Notes under the pieces: model-generated | What the model was told of the DNA's origin: nothing | The model's input: the letters and a program-made list of their open reading frames with translations, nothing else | Databases searched by the model: none | Translations under genes and position numbers: made by a program | Assembly (NCBI RefSeq): GCF_002795805.1 | Contig: NZ_CP018799.1 | Span: forward strand, 427,001-491,000 | Source of the DNA: Mariprofundus aestuarium | Lineage (GTDB): Bacteria > Pseudomonadota > Zetaproteobacteria > Mariprofundales > Mariprofundaceae | Length of the DNA: 64,000 nucleotides | Direction: 5' to 3' | Shown: piece after piece, positions 21,515-30,847 of the stretch | Numbering within the stretch: position 1 is the stretch's first letter | Layout: every line of letters begins with the position of its first letter

Positions 21515-22417
21515 TTACCATTGAAGGTTGAATTTACTTTTGAAAAGGAAATCCTCTCCTGTTAACGGGTCGGTGAAGGCAAGCTTCCTGGCAAGCAGTT
21601 GCAGTGGATTGTCGTAGCTGGGTGGGTCAGAAGGTGGCTGGAAGTCGGGGTAGAGGCGATCACCTACGATAATAGAGCCGATGAGCCCAAGGTGCAGGCG
21701 CAGTTGGTGGGTTTTACCGGTGATCGGTTCCAGCTTAAAACGTGCAAGCCCATCACGTGTTTCAAGCAGGTGGATGTGTGAACGGGCGTTGATCTCACCC
21801 TCCACATTCCTGAATCGCACCCATGGCTCGCCGCGTTCAATGCGACTTTCGACCAGCCATTTCCCCTGTTCCGGCTGATCCGGAATGGTCGCAATAGCCT
21901 CGTAAAACTTCTTGATGCCTCCATGTCGGAAAAGATCGAAATAGGGGGCGCGATGCTTCTCCCCGACGGTAAAGAGAACGAGACCTGCTGTTTCACGATC
22001 CAGTCTGTGCACAGGAACCAGGTGTTCAAGACCGGTGCTTCGCTTGAGGCGGTGAAGCAGGCATTCGTTGACGTATGATCCTCCCGGGGTGACCGGCAGG
22101 AAGTGCGGCTTGTCAGCTATCAGGAAGTTGTTATTGCAAAACAGTACAGACTCTCGGAACGGAATCGGATGTTCATGCGTCACTTCGCGGAAATAGCTTA
22201 GCCGTGCATTGACCCGGTAAGGTGTGCTTTCGTTAATGATTTTCCCCTTCTCGTTGCTGATTTTTCCGCTCTGCAGTCGGTGCAGCCAGACCTCGCGTCC
22301 CACATGGGGGAATCGGTGGTCAAAAAAATCGAGCAGAGATGGGTAAGGGGGGGGTGTGTTTGGCAGCGTGATAAACGACGGGCTGGGCGCGGTGCTCTGT
22401 GGGTCGATAGCTGTCAT
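21515..22417 (-). CDS. RluA-family pseudouridine synthase
   Basis: Isomerises uridine to pseudouridine in rRNA or tRNA. The catalytic motif VPVHRLDRETAGLVLF carries the invariant aspartate. Other signatures are ADKPHFLPVTPGGSYV upstream and KTHQLRLHLGLIGSIIVGD downstream. An S4-like N-terminal segment precedes (LLDFFDHRFPHVGREVWLHR). I place the start at ATG 22417 (300 residues). A GTG at 22486 would add 23 residues but would crowd the divergent aroE promoter, and neither has a clear ribosome site. Which uridine is modified cannot be told; the sequence is closest in style to the RluA/TruC-type proteins. Confidence 0.85.
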   Translation of the reverse strand: MTAIDPQSTAPSPSFITLPNTPPPYPSLLDFFDHRFPHVGREVWLHRLQSGKISNEKGKIINESTPYRVNARLSYFREVTHEHPIPFRESVLFCNNNFLIADKPHFLPVTPGGSYVNECLLHRLKRSTGLEHLVPVHRLDRETAGLVLFTVGEKHRAPYFDLFRHGGIKKFYEAIATIPDQPEQGKWLVESRIERGEPWVRFRNVEGEINARSHIHLLETRDGLARFKLEPITGKTHQLRLHLGLIGSIIVGDRLYPDFQPPSDPPSYDNPLQLLARKLAFTDPLTGEDFLFKSKFNLQW

Positions 22418-22506
22418 AATCCCGAAGCATGCTAAATCACTGTAGTATTCACCAGAAGAAAGGTTCCCTTTGACACTTTCCTTCACTGTTTCTAAGCTGA
22501 CGGAGC

Positions 22507-23388
22507 ATGGAAATCAACGGATCGACAAAGCTTTACGGCATCATTGGCTGGCCAGTGAAACACTCACTTTCACCTGTTTTTCAGGCATCTTTCCTGGAGC
22601 AGCTTCAGATCAATGCGGCCTATCTCCCCTTTGCAGTGGCACCTGATCTGCTTAATCAGGCCCTGGAGGGGTTGTTTGCTCTTGGTGTCGAAGGATTTAA
22701 TGTGACTGTTCCACATAAGGAATCGGTGTTTCAGCGGGTGTCGGCGGATGATGATGCCCGGCTAATTGGTGCGGTAAACACTGTTCGCCGTGGAGTGAAT
22801 GGATGGGACGCGACCAATACAGACTGGCGTGGATTCAAAGCGGTGGTTGAAGGGCTTGAGACCCCTGTGCGGGGGAAGAGGGCGCTGTTGTTCGGAGCCG
22901 GTGGCACTGCACGCGCTGTGCTGCATGCGCTGGCTGCACTTGGTCTCGATACCGTTTATATCTGCAATCGCAATTCTGAACGATTGGCTGGCTTTGTTGA
23001 ATTCGCCCACACCAATTATCCACAACTTGTTTGTGAGCCCGTTAGTTGGGAGCAGAAGAGTGTCACAGCTGCCTGTGCAGATGCTGTTCTGTTGGTGAAT
23101 ACCACGACGATTGGTCTGGCACCTGAGCAACAATTTCCATTTGCACTCTCTGGAGCAGGAGCGGCTATTGATGCTGTTTACAAGCCCGATGGTGATACGG
23201 CCTTTTGCCGGGCAGCGGAAGGGTCAAGGAGTGCTGTCGACGGACTGCCTATGCTGATCGCACAGGGAGCGGAGTCTTTTGCATGGTGGCACGGGTGCAC
23301 TCGCCCGAATTGCATCAGCGCGTTGAGCAGTATCGAGAAACATCTTGGCAGAACTCCCGTGAAGCTGCCGGGTTGGCAGGCTAACTGA
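22507..23388 (+). CDS. aroE: Shikimate dehydrogenase (NADP+)
   Basis: Reduces 3-dehydroshikimate to shikimate in aromatic amino acid synthesis. At 293 residues it is full length. Motifs: GWPVKHSLSP at residues 14-23 (substrate binding), FNVTVPHKE with the catalytic lysine, NTDWRGF with the catalytic aspartate, and LFGAGGTARAV for NADP+ binding. The C-terminal AQGAESFAWWHG is typical. ATG at 22507 follows CGGAG. Overlaps pilB by one base, so aroE leads a pil transcript, an arrangement seen in some other proteobacteria with aroE or coaE beside pilBCD. Confidence 0.95.
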   Translation: MEINGSTKLYGIIGWPVKHSLSPVFQASFLEQLQINAAYLPFAVAPDLLNQALEGLFALGVEGFNVTVPHKESVFQRVSADDDARLIGAVNTVRRGVNGWDATNTDWRGFKAVVEGLETPVRGKRALLFGAGGTARAVLHALAALGLDTVYICNRNSERLAGFVEFAHTNYPQLVCEPVSWEQKSVTAACADAVLLVNTTTIGLAPEQQFPFALSGAGAAIDAVYKPDGDTAFCRAAEGSRSAVDGLPMLIAQGAESFAWWHGCTRPNCISALSSIEKHLGRTPVKLPGWQAN

Positions 23389-25085
23389 TGAGTCGATCTC
23401 GTTTGGGAGATATTCTGCTACGGCAGCAGCGCATTACGCGTGAGCAACTTGATCAGGTTGTGCGTGAGTCTAAACTCAATGGCGATACGCTTACTTCGCA
23501 GCTGGTGAAGCAGGATATCTTTACCGAAGAGCAGCTGGTTGCTTTTGTTGCCCGTTCGTTCGGCTGTCCCGTGGTCGATCTGGACAAGGTTGAGGTAGAT
23601 CCTGAGGCCTCCAAGGTTCCTTTTGATATCCTGCGAAAGAATGTGATCCTGCCACTCCGGCAGGAAGGAAACATGCTTAAGCTGGCTGTTGCCGACCCCT
23701 ACGATATCAATGCCCTGGATGAGATCGCCTTTATCAGCGGCAAACAGATTGACCTTGTGATTGCAGCTGAAAGCGACCTGATTAAAAAGCTCGATGCCTT
23801 GAGCGGAACCGAGTCGCACCTGCAGGATGTGATGGCCGATCTCGGGGCGATGGATGTTCATGTTGTTGAGGAGATTGAAGAGGACGTCGATGAGCTCTCA
23901 CTCTCCGCCAAGACTGAGGCAGCACCCGTTGTCCGGCTGATTAACCTGATACTGCTTGATGCAATCAAGCGTGGTGCATCCGATATTCATCTGGAACCCT
24001 ATGAGAAGGTGCTGCGTGTGCGTTACCGCATTGACGGGGTGCTGCATGAGATTATGCGTCCGCGTATGAACATGCGCGATGCGATGATTTCACGTCTAAA
24101 AATTCTTGCTCGACTCGATATTTCAGAGCGCCGCATTCCACAGGATGGGCGCATCAAGTTGAGGCTTTCGCGGGCTAAAACGGTGGATTTTCGTGTCTCG
24201 GTGTTACCGACCCTGTTTGGTGAGAAGGTGGTGTTGCGCTTGCTCGATCCATCCAGTCTGCAACTGGATATGACCAAGCTGGGTTATTCGCCACAGGCAC
24301 TGGGCTGGCTGAAGGAGACTATCAGCCGCCCCTACGGCATGGTACTTGTGACCGGGCCGACAGGTTCGGGTAAAACCGTGAGCCTCTATTCAGCTGTTGC
24401 CGAGTTGAACCAGCCAGGCGTGAATATCTGCACGGCTGAGGATCCTGTAGAGTTTAACTTTATGGGTATCAATCAGGTTAATGTGAAGCCCGATATCGGC
24501 CTCGACTTCCCTGCCTCCCTGCGTTCATTCTTGCGTCAGGATCCCGATATTATCCTTATCGGTGAGATCCGCGATTACGACACAGCCGCCATCGGTATCA
24601 AGGCTGCACTGACAGGCCATCTGGTGCTGGCTACGCTGCATACCAACGATGCTCCATCCACGATGACACGCCTGGTCAATATGGGGGTTGAGTCATTTCT
24701 GGTGGGCTCTGCCGTGAATCTGGTCTCCGCCCAGCGTCTGGCCCGTCGCATTTGTGCTGATTGTAAAACGGAGATGGAAATTCCAGCTTCAGCCTTGCTG
24801 GAGGCGGGTGTTCCCGAGGGTGAAGTTGCATCCTATCGTCCAATGCATGGAACAGGCTGCCCTACCTGCAGTGGTACAGGCTATAAGGGGCGGACCGGCA
24901 TCTATCAGGTCATGCCCGTTTTTGATGAAATTCGCGAGGCGGTATATACAGGTGAAAATTCAGACAGGATTAACGAAATCGCAGTGCGCATGGGCGTAAA
25001 GACGTTGCGCATGGAGGCTCTGGAGAAAGTGAAGGCTGGTGAGATAACCCTGGAAGAGTGCCTCAGAGTGACGGTGGCAGGCTGA
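23388..25085 (+). CDS. pilB: Type IV pilus assembly ATPase PilB
   Basis: Cytoplasmic extension motor that powers pilus assembly. The 565 residues begin with an MshEN-type N-terminal domain (RSRLGDILLRQQRITREQLD). Walker A GPTGSGKT lies near residue 323. The Asp box is in TAEDPVEF and Walker B in IILIGEIRDYDTA; the His box is LATLHTNDAPST. Two CxxC pairs (CADC and CPTC) near 455-490 form the zinc site typical of GspE/PilB and absent from PilT. ATG overlaps the aroE stop. It is followed by pilC, supporting PilB over GspE. Confidence 0.93.
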   Translation: MSRSRLGDILLRQQRITREQLDQVVRESKLNGDTLTSQLVKQDIFTEEQLVAFVARSFGCPVVDLDKVEVDPEASKVPFDILRKNVILPLRQEGNMLKLAVADPYDINALDEIAFISGKQIDLVIAAESDLIKKLDALSGTESHLQDVMADLGAMDVHVVEEIEEDVDELSLSAKTEAAPVVRLINLILLDAIKRGASDIHLEPYEKVLRVRYRIDGVLHEIMRPRMNMRDAMISRLKILARLDISERRIPQDGRIKLRLSRAKTVDFRVSVLPTLFGEKVVLRLLDPSSLQLDMTKLGYSPQALGWLKETISRPYGMVLVTGPTGSGKTVSLYSAVAELNQPGVNICTAEDPVEFNFMGINQVNVKPDIGLDFPASLRSFLRQDPDIILIGEIRDYDTAAIGIKAALTGHLVLATLHTNDAPSTMTRLVNMGVESFLVGSAVNLVSAQRLARRICADCKTEMEIPASALLEAGVPEGEVASYRPMHGTGCPTCSGTGYKGRTGIYQVMPVFDEIREAVYTGENSDRINEIAVRMGVKTLRMEALEKVKAGEITLEECLRVTVAG

Positions 25086-26278
25086 TGGCAATATTTGTTT
25101 GGCAGGGAAAAAATAGGCAGGGCGGCCCCCAGAGCGGAGAAATGGAGGCGAAGAATCGTGAAATCGTATTGGCCACCCTTCGCCGCCAGGGATTGACCGA
25201 AACCAAGGTTAAGAAAAAGCCGATCGAGATTCATCTCTTCCCGGAAAAGGTTGATGAAAAGGATATCTCCGTTTTCTTTCGCCAGCTCTCAACCATGATT
25301 AATGCCGGACTGCCGCTGGTGCAGTGTTTTGAGATGGCAGAGAGGGGATCGGAGAAAAAAGCATTGAACAAATTGCTTAAAGATGTGCGCCAGAGCCTTG
25401 AGAGCGGCAACCCGCTGGGTGAAACGATGCGCAAATTCCCCAAGGAGTTCGACAGGTTGACCTGTGCGCTGGTCGAGGCGGGCGAGCAGGGCGGCATTCT
25501 CGACTCGATCCTGCTCAGGCTCTGCACCTACAAGGAAAAGGCGCTCAGCCTGAAGCGAAAAATCAAATCGGCGATGGTTTATCCTGCAGCTATTCTGGCG
25601 GTCTCCTTTATTGTGACAGCGATTCTGATGATCTTTGTGATTCCGATATTCGGTGAGATGTTTGCCGACTTCGGGGCCGACCTTCCTGCGCCGACCCAAA
25701 TTACGATGATGGTTTCGGATCTCTTTGTCGAGTACTGGTACTTAGTGGTCGGTGCGCCGATCGCGCTGGTGTTTGCCATCAAGTCGATCTATAAAACGCC
25801 CAAGGGACGCTACCAGCTCGATAAACTGTTATTGGCGCTGCCTGTTATGGGCGAGGTGCTGCGTAAAGCATCCGTAGCCCGTTTCTGCCGCACATTCTCG
25901 ACGCTGGCGGCAGCGGGTGTGCCGATTCTCGAGGCGCTGGATACGGTGGCCGAGACTGCAGGTAATGTGGTGATTGAAGAGGTGATTCTCTCATCCAAGG
26001 TTTCAATCGCGCAGGGCCAGACGCTTAGCGCGCCACTTGAAGAGAGTGGAATATTTCCAGTCATGGTGACGCAGATGATTTCGATCGGGGAACAGACAGG
26101 AAGCCTTGAAGAGATGCTCTCCAAGATCGCCGATTTTTATGAGGAGGAGGTCGATGTCGCGGTGGATAATATGCAGCAGCTGATGGAGCCTCTGATTATG
26201 GCCTTTCTCGGTGTGGTGATTGGTGGACTGGTGATCTCTATGTATCTGCCGATCTTCCAGATGGCTTCGATCGTCTGA
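25085..26278 (+). CDS. pilC: Type IV pilus inner-membrane platform protein PilC
   Basis: Polytopic inner-membrane protein on which PilB acts. The preferred start is ATG at 25085, which overlaps the pilB TGA and gives the usual MAIFVWQGKNRQG start (397 residues); an upstream GTG at 25058 would add nine residues inside pilB and is less likely. Two T2SSF domains are visible (about 60-185 and 265-390), each ending in membrane helices, with signature segments LPLVQCFEMAERG and GVPILEALDTVAET. No pilin gene is linked in this window. Confidence 0.93.
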   Translation: MAIFVWQGKNRQGGPQSGEMEAKNREIVLATLRRQGLTETKVKKKPIEIHLFPEKVDEKDISVFFRQLSTMINAGLPLVQCFEMAERGSEKKALNKLLKDVRQSLESGNPLGETMRKFPKEFDRLTCALVEAGEQGGILDSILLRLCTYKEKALSLKRKIKSAMVYPAAILAVSFIVTAILMIFVIPIFGEMFADFGADLPAPTQITMMVSDLFVEYWYLVVGAPIALVFAIKSIYKTPKGRYQLDKLLLALPVMGEVLRKASVARFCRTFSTLAAAGVPILEALDTVAETAGNVVIEEVILSSKVSIAQGQTLSAPLEESGIFPVMVTQMISIGEQTGSLEEMLSKIADFYEEEVDVAVDNMQQLMEPLIMAFLGVVIGGLVISMYLPIFQMASIV

Positions 26279-26356
26279 TCTTCCAAACCAACATTGGCAC
26301 AATCAACCCATTCTTACAGAGCTTTCTGCGCATGAAAGCCGGTCATTAAGCAGCAG

Positions 26357-27892
26357 ATGTCAATAATCTACTACAGAGCGATGGCTGGCGGTGTCATATC
26401 CCTGATTATCGCGACCTGGTTTTATAATGCTGCCGGAGGTTTTCAGCCGCTGCTGATTCTGGCTGGGCTGCTGTTTCTTTCCCTGCTGGTGCTTGAGTTC
26501 ATTCTTTCCTACAGCGAGGTAAGCCTGCGTAACCAGTACCTGATTGGCTATGGTGGCGATGCATTGATTGCAGGGCTGCTGATCTTTGCAACCGGTGGCG
26601 TAGCCAGTCCATTCTCATTTCTTTCGGGGCTGATCATTGTTGCCTCGGGCCTGCATGCCATGCGGATGCTGCCGCAGCTGGTGGCGATCATTGCCTGTTT
26701 CGGGTATCTGGCGGCGGCATACGGGGATGAATGGATAGCTTATCATGCACCGCTTGATTTTCAGCAGGCACTCAACGCCCTGCTGCAGGTATCCGCCCTG
26801 CTGCTGGTAGGCGGCGTGATGGCATATATTTCAAACCGGCATGCTACGCTGAGTGCTAGCAGCGACCGTATGGTTCGCAAACATCGCCAGCTCAAGGATC
26901 TCTACGATCGGGTGATGCAGTCGATGCATGAGGGCATGGTTGTACTGGATGAGAGCCTGCAACTTTCCGATATGAATGATGCGGCTGGCAAACTTCTCGG
27001 TTCACTGCAGTTGGAGGTGCTGCTCTCCAGTCCTGCATTGAAGAGATACCTTGAGCAGCCGCAATCAGTCTCATTTCAGTGTGATTACGAGCATGAGGGT
27101 AAGATGTTGCTGGTGCGGGTGACACGTCTGTCGGCGGGGCATGATGCGACCTGGTTATTAACACTGGTTGATATCAGTGAGGTCAGGAAGCTGGAGCGGG
27201 AGCTCATCCAGCAGGAGAAAATGGCTGCACTTGGTCAAATGGCGGCCATGCTGGCGCATGAGATTCGCAATCCGATTCAGACCATGACGCAGGGGCTGGA
27301 GTTTGTCGGTGTTGATGCTAGTCGGGATGTGAGCATCAAACATATCATGCACGATGAGATGATGCGTCTGAACAGGTTAGCCTCAACGATGCTGGATTAC
27401 GCGAAGCCATTGAACCCTTCTCCGGTTCCTGTTGCGGTTCCTGAACTGATCATATCCGCAGTTGCCCAGTTTGAGATGAGCGGGGCAGGCCATGTACACT
27501 GGGAGTGCGATGTGAGCCGATTGCAGCTGGATCCCGACCACTTTCGACTGGTGCTGGATAACCTGCTTTCCAACGCATTGGCTAACAGGAGTGGCGATGG
27601 TGAGGTTCGGATAGAGATGCATGCAGTCGGTGAAACATGGAGTTTTTCGGTCTGTAATCCGGGCCAGGTTCCGGATGATTTGAAAAACAGGATATTTGAA
27701 CCGTTTGTCAGCGGTCGTTCCCGAGGAGTCGGACTTGGGCTGGCGACTGTTCAGCAGGTTTGCCGTGCCAACGGCTGGCAAGTCGACCTGATGAGTAAAG
27801 AGGCATCCACCTGCTTTACAGTGACCGGTGCAATCAATACGGAAAGCAGTGAAGATAGAACGCGAGAAACAGTGGAGGGAAATCATGGCTGA
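26357..27892 (+). CDS. pilS: PilS-like sensor histidine kinase
   Basis: Sensor partner of the following NtrC-type regulator. The 511 residues have about six N-terminal membrane helices (15-175), a PAS-like region (about 195-275), a HisKA box with His301 in MLAHEIRNPI, and an HATPase domain with DNLLSNAL and RGVGLGLATVQQV. Position between pilC and pilD, and the PilR-like neighbour, support the name PilS; in Pseudomonas PilS/PilR controls pilin transcription through sigma-54. ATG at 26357 lacks a strong ribosome site. Overlaps pilR by eight bases. Confidence 0.85.
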   Translation: MSIIYYRAMAGGVISLIIATWFYNAAGGFQPLLILAGLLFLSLLVLEFILSYSEVSLRNQYLIGYGGDALIAGLLIFATGGVASPFSFLSGLIIVASGLHAMRMLPQLVAIIACFGYLAAAYGDEWIAYHAPLDFQQALNALLQVSALLLVGGVMAYISNRHATLSASSDRMVRKHRQLKDLYDRVMQSMHEGMVVLDESLQLSDMNDAAGKLLGSLQLEVLLSSPALKRYLEQPQSVSFQCDYEHEGKMLLVRVTRLSAGHDATWLLTLVDISEVRKLERELIQQEKMAALGQMAAMLAHEIRNPIQTMTQGLEFVGVDASRDVSIKHIMHDEMMRLNRLASTMLDYAKPLNPSPVPVAVPELIISAVAQFEMSGAGHVHWECDVSRLQLDPDHFRLVLDNLLSNALANRSGDGEVRIEMHAVGETWSFSVCNPGQVPDDLKNRIFEPFVSGRSRGVGLGLATVQQVCRANGWQVDLMSKEASTCFTVTGAINTESSEDRTRETVEGNHG

Positions 27893-29255
27893 TATTCTGC
27901 TCGTTGAAGATGAAGCGAATGCCAGACAGATTTTGTCTCTGGGGCTGAACATGCAGGGGCATCAGGTCAGGGGCTGTGAATCAGCGGCAGAGGCGGAAAA
28001 GCTGATGCGCGCCTACGATTTTGATGTCGTGCTGACCGACCTGCGCATGGATGGGCGCGATGCAGGATTGGATGTAATTCGTGCAGGGAAAAACCTGCAA
28101 CCCGGCGCCAGAATCCTTCTTCTTACCGCCTATGCCAGTGCTGAAACTGCTGTGGCAGCGATGAAAGAGGGTGCATTTGATTACCTGACCAAGCCGGTAT
28201 CAGCAGAGGAGCTAGCTGCTGCTGTAGAGCGGGCGCTTGCGGATAGTGCCACGGCTGATGCGGCTCACGGCGATCATGCTGGTGAAGATTCCGCCGCGAA
28301 AAATGAGATGCTGATCGGAGAGTCTGAGCCAATGAGGCGGGTGCGATCCCGCCTTCAACGCGCAGCGCAATCAGATTTCACGGTACTCATCAGCGGGGAG
28401 TCAGGGACAGGCAAGGAGCTTGCCGCCATATCTGTGCACGCCGCATCAAACCGCGCCAAAGGACCGTTCGTGCCAGTTCATTGTGGTGCTATTCCCGAGG
28501 GGCTGTTTGAATCGGAGCTGTTCGGCCACCGTAAGGGGGCGTTTACCGGTGCTGATTACAATCGAGCAGGTCTGATTGAATCTGCGAATGGCGGAACGCT
28601 ATTCTTGGACGAGATTGGCGAGATGCCTATTGCCGTTCAGGTCAAGCTGCTGCGTGCCCTTCAGGAGCGGCGCATCCGCCGTGTTGGTGATGACAGGGAA
28701 CATGATGTCGATGTGCGTATCATTGCAGCTACGAACCGGGATCTGGAAGCTGAGGTGCGCAAAGGCACATTCCGAGAGGATCTTTTCTTCCGTTTGAATG
28801 TAGTGCCGGTGCATATGCCGCCGCTTCGCCAGCGGCGGGAGGATATTCCTGAGCTGGCAAAGGCGCTTGTCCAGCAGTGGAATGATGGGCGAGCCAGACT
28901 GAATGATGACTGTCTGGCGCGCCTGTCTGAGCTTCCTTTTATGGGCAATGTGCGTGAACTGGAAAACCTGTTGCAACGGATGCTGGCCCTATCTGAGGGT
29001 GGAGATCTTGATCTTGCCCTGCTCAATGAACTCTATTCCGTGTCGCAACCGGAGCCCGAGGTGTCGCTGTCTCACCTGCAGAAGCAGGAGCAGGATCTGG
29101 ACAGCTGGCTGGAGAAAATCGAGCGGCAACTGATTGATGAAGCCCTAGCTAAAACCGGAGGTAATATCACGCGTGCCGCGGAGGAGCTGGGTGTCAGTTT
29201 CCGCTCGTTACGCTATCGACTGAAAAAGCTGGGCGTCGCCGGGGAGGATGAGTGA
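27885..29255 (+). CDS. pilR: PilR-like sigma-54-dependent response regulator
   Basis: NtrC-family activator. Start chosen at ATG 27885, preceded by GGAGGG, giving 456 residues. Domains: receiver (about 1-120; Asp52 in [10 protein letters not shown]), AAA+ sigma-54 interaction domain with GESGTGKE (Walker A near 170), the GAFTGAD loop that contacts sigma-54, and [11 protein letters not shown] (Walker B), then a Fis-type helix-turn-helix at the C-terminus ([20 protein letters not shown]). All catalytic motifs are intact. Probably controls pilin and related genes outside the window. Overlaps pilD by four bases. Confidence 0.92.
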   Translation: MADILLVEDEANARQILSLGLNMQGHQVRGCESAAEAEKLMRAYDFDVVLTDLRMDGRDAGLDVIRAGKNLQPGARILLLTAYASAETAVAAMKEGAFDYLTKPVSAEELAAAVERALADSATADAAHGDHAGEDSAAKNEMLIGESEPMRRVRSRLQRAAQSDFTVLISGESGTGKELAAISVHAASNRAKGPFVPVHCGAIPEGLFESELFGHRKGAFTGADYNRAGLIESANGGTLFLDEIGEMPIAVQVKLLRALQERRIRRVGDDREHDVDVRIIAATNRDLEAEVRKGTFREDLFFRLNVVPVHMPPLRQRREDIPELAKALVQQWNDGRARLNDDCLARLSELPFMGNVRELENLLQRMLALSEGGDLDLALLNELYSVSQPEPEVSLSHLQKQEQDLDSWLEKIERQLIDEALAKTGGNITRAAEELGVSFRSLRYRLKKLGVAGEDE

Positions 29256-30022
29256 GTCTGTTCATTCTTGCAGCAGGTTTGCTGGGACTTCTCTTCGGCA
29301 GCTTTGCCAATGTATGTGTACACAGGATTCCGCGCCGGGAGTCGATAGCCTTTCCGGCCAGTCATTGCCCTGCCTGCCATCATCCGATTGCCATAAGTGA
29401 TAATATCCCGCTCATCTCATGGCTATTGCTGAAAGGGCGCTGCCGGCACTGCTCTGCCCCGATATCATGGCGTTATCCGTTTCTGGAAGTGGTCATGGGT
29501 CTGAGCTTTGCTGGCCTGACATGGTTCTATGGGCCCAGCCCGATACTGTTGGTCGCAATCGTACTTTTTTTCCTGCTCTGGATACTGACGCTGATCGACC
29601 TTGAAACAGGCCTGCTGCCTAATGCCCTGACCTTCCCCGGCATTGCGCTGGGGTTGGCATTCTCATGGTGGTTTGGTTACTGGCAGGATGCGCTGATCGG
29701 TGCAATCGCGGGTTACTGGATCTTCTGGCTGGTGGCACGACTGTTCCTGTTGATCACCGGTCGAGAAGGGATGGGGTACGGAGATTTCAAGCTTCTGGCT
29801 ATGCTGGGGGCTTTTATGGGTTGGCAGGCACTGCCGTTTATTATTCTAACCTCATCGGTAACCGGTGTTGTAATCGGCACGATCTTCCTGCTGCTTTCAC
29901 GGCGTGGTATCCGGGCGGAGATCCCCTTTGGTCCTTACCTGGCGCTGGCGGGCATGATCTGGTTTGTCACAGGCAGTGATATTCTTAACTGGTATACGGG
30001 CCTGCTCGGAGTGAGCGGGTGA
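29252..30022 (+). CDS. pilD: Type IV prepilin peptidase/N-methyltransferase
   Basis: Cleaves the leader of type IV prepilins and methylates the new N-terminus. The 256-residue protein is polytopic. Four cysteines in two CxxC pairs (CPACHHP and CRHCSAP) lie in the N-terminal cytoplasmic loop. The two catalytic aspartates are in [14 protein letters not shown] and [15 protein letters not shown] at 29252 overlaps the pilR stop by four bases. Part of the classical pilB-C-D-coaE order with pilS-pilR inserted. Confidence 0.94.
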   Translation: MSLFILAAGLLGLLFGSFANVCVHRIPRRESIAFPASHCPACHHPIAISDNIPLISWLLLKGRCRHCSAPISWRYPFLEVVMGLSFAGLTWFYGPSPILLVAIVLFFLLWILTLIDLETGLLPNALTFPGIALGLAFSWWFGYWQDALIGAIAGYWIFWLVARLFLLITGREGMGYGDFKLLAMLGAFMGWQALPFIILTSSVTGVVIGTIFLLLSRRGIRAEIPFGPYLALAGMIWFVTGSDILNWYTGLLGVSG

Positions 30023-30636
30023 ATGCTCCGCTTCGAATAGGACTTACCGGCGGCATTGGGAGTGGAAAAAGTGCAGTGGCCTCCATGTTTGAACAACAGG
30101 CTGTTCCAGTGCTTGATCTTGACAAGAAGGGGCATGAGATCGTTTCTCCCGGTTCGTCTGGGCTGATAAAACTTGTCGAAGTCTTTGGTGATTCATTCCT
30201 CAATAGTGATGATTCACTGAATCGCGCAGCGCTGGCTACCCACTGCTTTAGTGATGCCGATGAAACGGCCAAATTAAATGCCATCATGCACCCGATGATC
30301 TGGCAAGCTGAGGAGCAGTGGCTGCAGTCGCAGCAGGCACCCTATGTGGTTATCGAGGCCTCGGTGCTCCTTGAATCCGGTGGTGCAGGCCGTATGGATG
30401 CGGTGATTGCAGTGCTGGCGAACGAGGAGCGTCGTCTGAAGCGGGTGCTCGCTCGCGGTGATCGTGATGAAAAGAGCTTTCGTGCGATTGTGGCCCGCCA
30501 ATGCAGTGATGATCTGCGCAGATCCAAGGCGACCTATCTCATAGAGAATAACGGCTCCCTGCAGGAGCTTCAGGAGCAGGTGAATACAATTCATCGGCAG
30601 ATTATAGAGAGAATTAGCCCTATTTCTGTTGAATAG
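30019..30636 (+). CDS. coaE: Dephospho-CoA kinase
   Basis: Last step of coenzyme A synthesis. The 205 residues begin with the P-loop [11 protein letters not shown], followed by [10 protein letters not shown] (substrate-binding DxD-like region) and a C-terminal helical lid. GTG at 30019 overlaps pilD by four bases. Linkage of coaE to pilD is common in proteobacteria and reflects gene order, not function. The stop lies within a hairpin. Confidence 0.95.
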   Translation: MNAPLRIGLTGGIGSGKSAVASMFEQQAVPVLDLDKKGHEIVSPGSSGLIKLVEVFGDSFLNSDDSLNRAALATHCFSDADETAKLNAIMHPMIWQAEEQWLQSQQAPYVVIEASVLLESGGAGRMDAVIAVLANEERRLKRVLARGDRDEKSFRAIVARQCSDDLRRSKATYLIENNGSLQELQEQVNTIHRQIIERISPISVE

Positions 30637-30640
30637 GGCT
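30616..30640 (+). terminator. Hairpin at the coaE stop (weak terminator)
   Basis: Perfect nine-pair inverted repeat AGCCCTATT (30616-30624) and AATAGGGCT (30632-30640) with a seven-base loop, spanning the coaE stop. Only GTTGTT follows, not a T run, so it may be a weak terminator or a 3'-end stabilising structure. Confidence 0.5.
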
Positions 30641-30675
30641 GTTGTTGGCCGTGGCGATGAGGTAGGTTCTCAGGG

Positions 30676-30704
30676 TTGACATGGGGAGCACGCACAACAA
30701 CAAT
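30676..30704 (+). promoter_or_regulatory. Sigma-70-like promoter of rho
   Basis: A perfect TTGACA at 30676-30681 and AACAAT at 30699-30704 are 17 bases apart. This predicts a leader of about 135 bases before the rho ATG at 30848. The E. coli rho leader is an attenuator subject to Rho autoregulation; whether that holds here cannot be judged from sequence. Confidence 0.6.
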
Positions 30705-30847
30705 GCATCCGTTGCCGGTTCTCTCCGGCGTTCCGGTTATCCGCAAGTACTCTGGTTATCCGAAATTATTTGTCACCAATCTTAGTAATTCAATGAAGAC
30801 GCATCAGGCTTTATCTACACGACCCGTCTTTCCATTTGGAGAATTCA

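Noticed and set aside
26293-26310. Possible sigma-54 promoter (TTGGCACAAT) before pilS
   Set aside because: The -24-like TGGCAC is present but no TTGC follows at the required spacing.
26321-26339. Six-pair hairpin GCTTTC/GAAAGC between pilC and pilS
   Set aside because: Short, no T run; likely chance.
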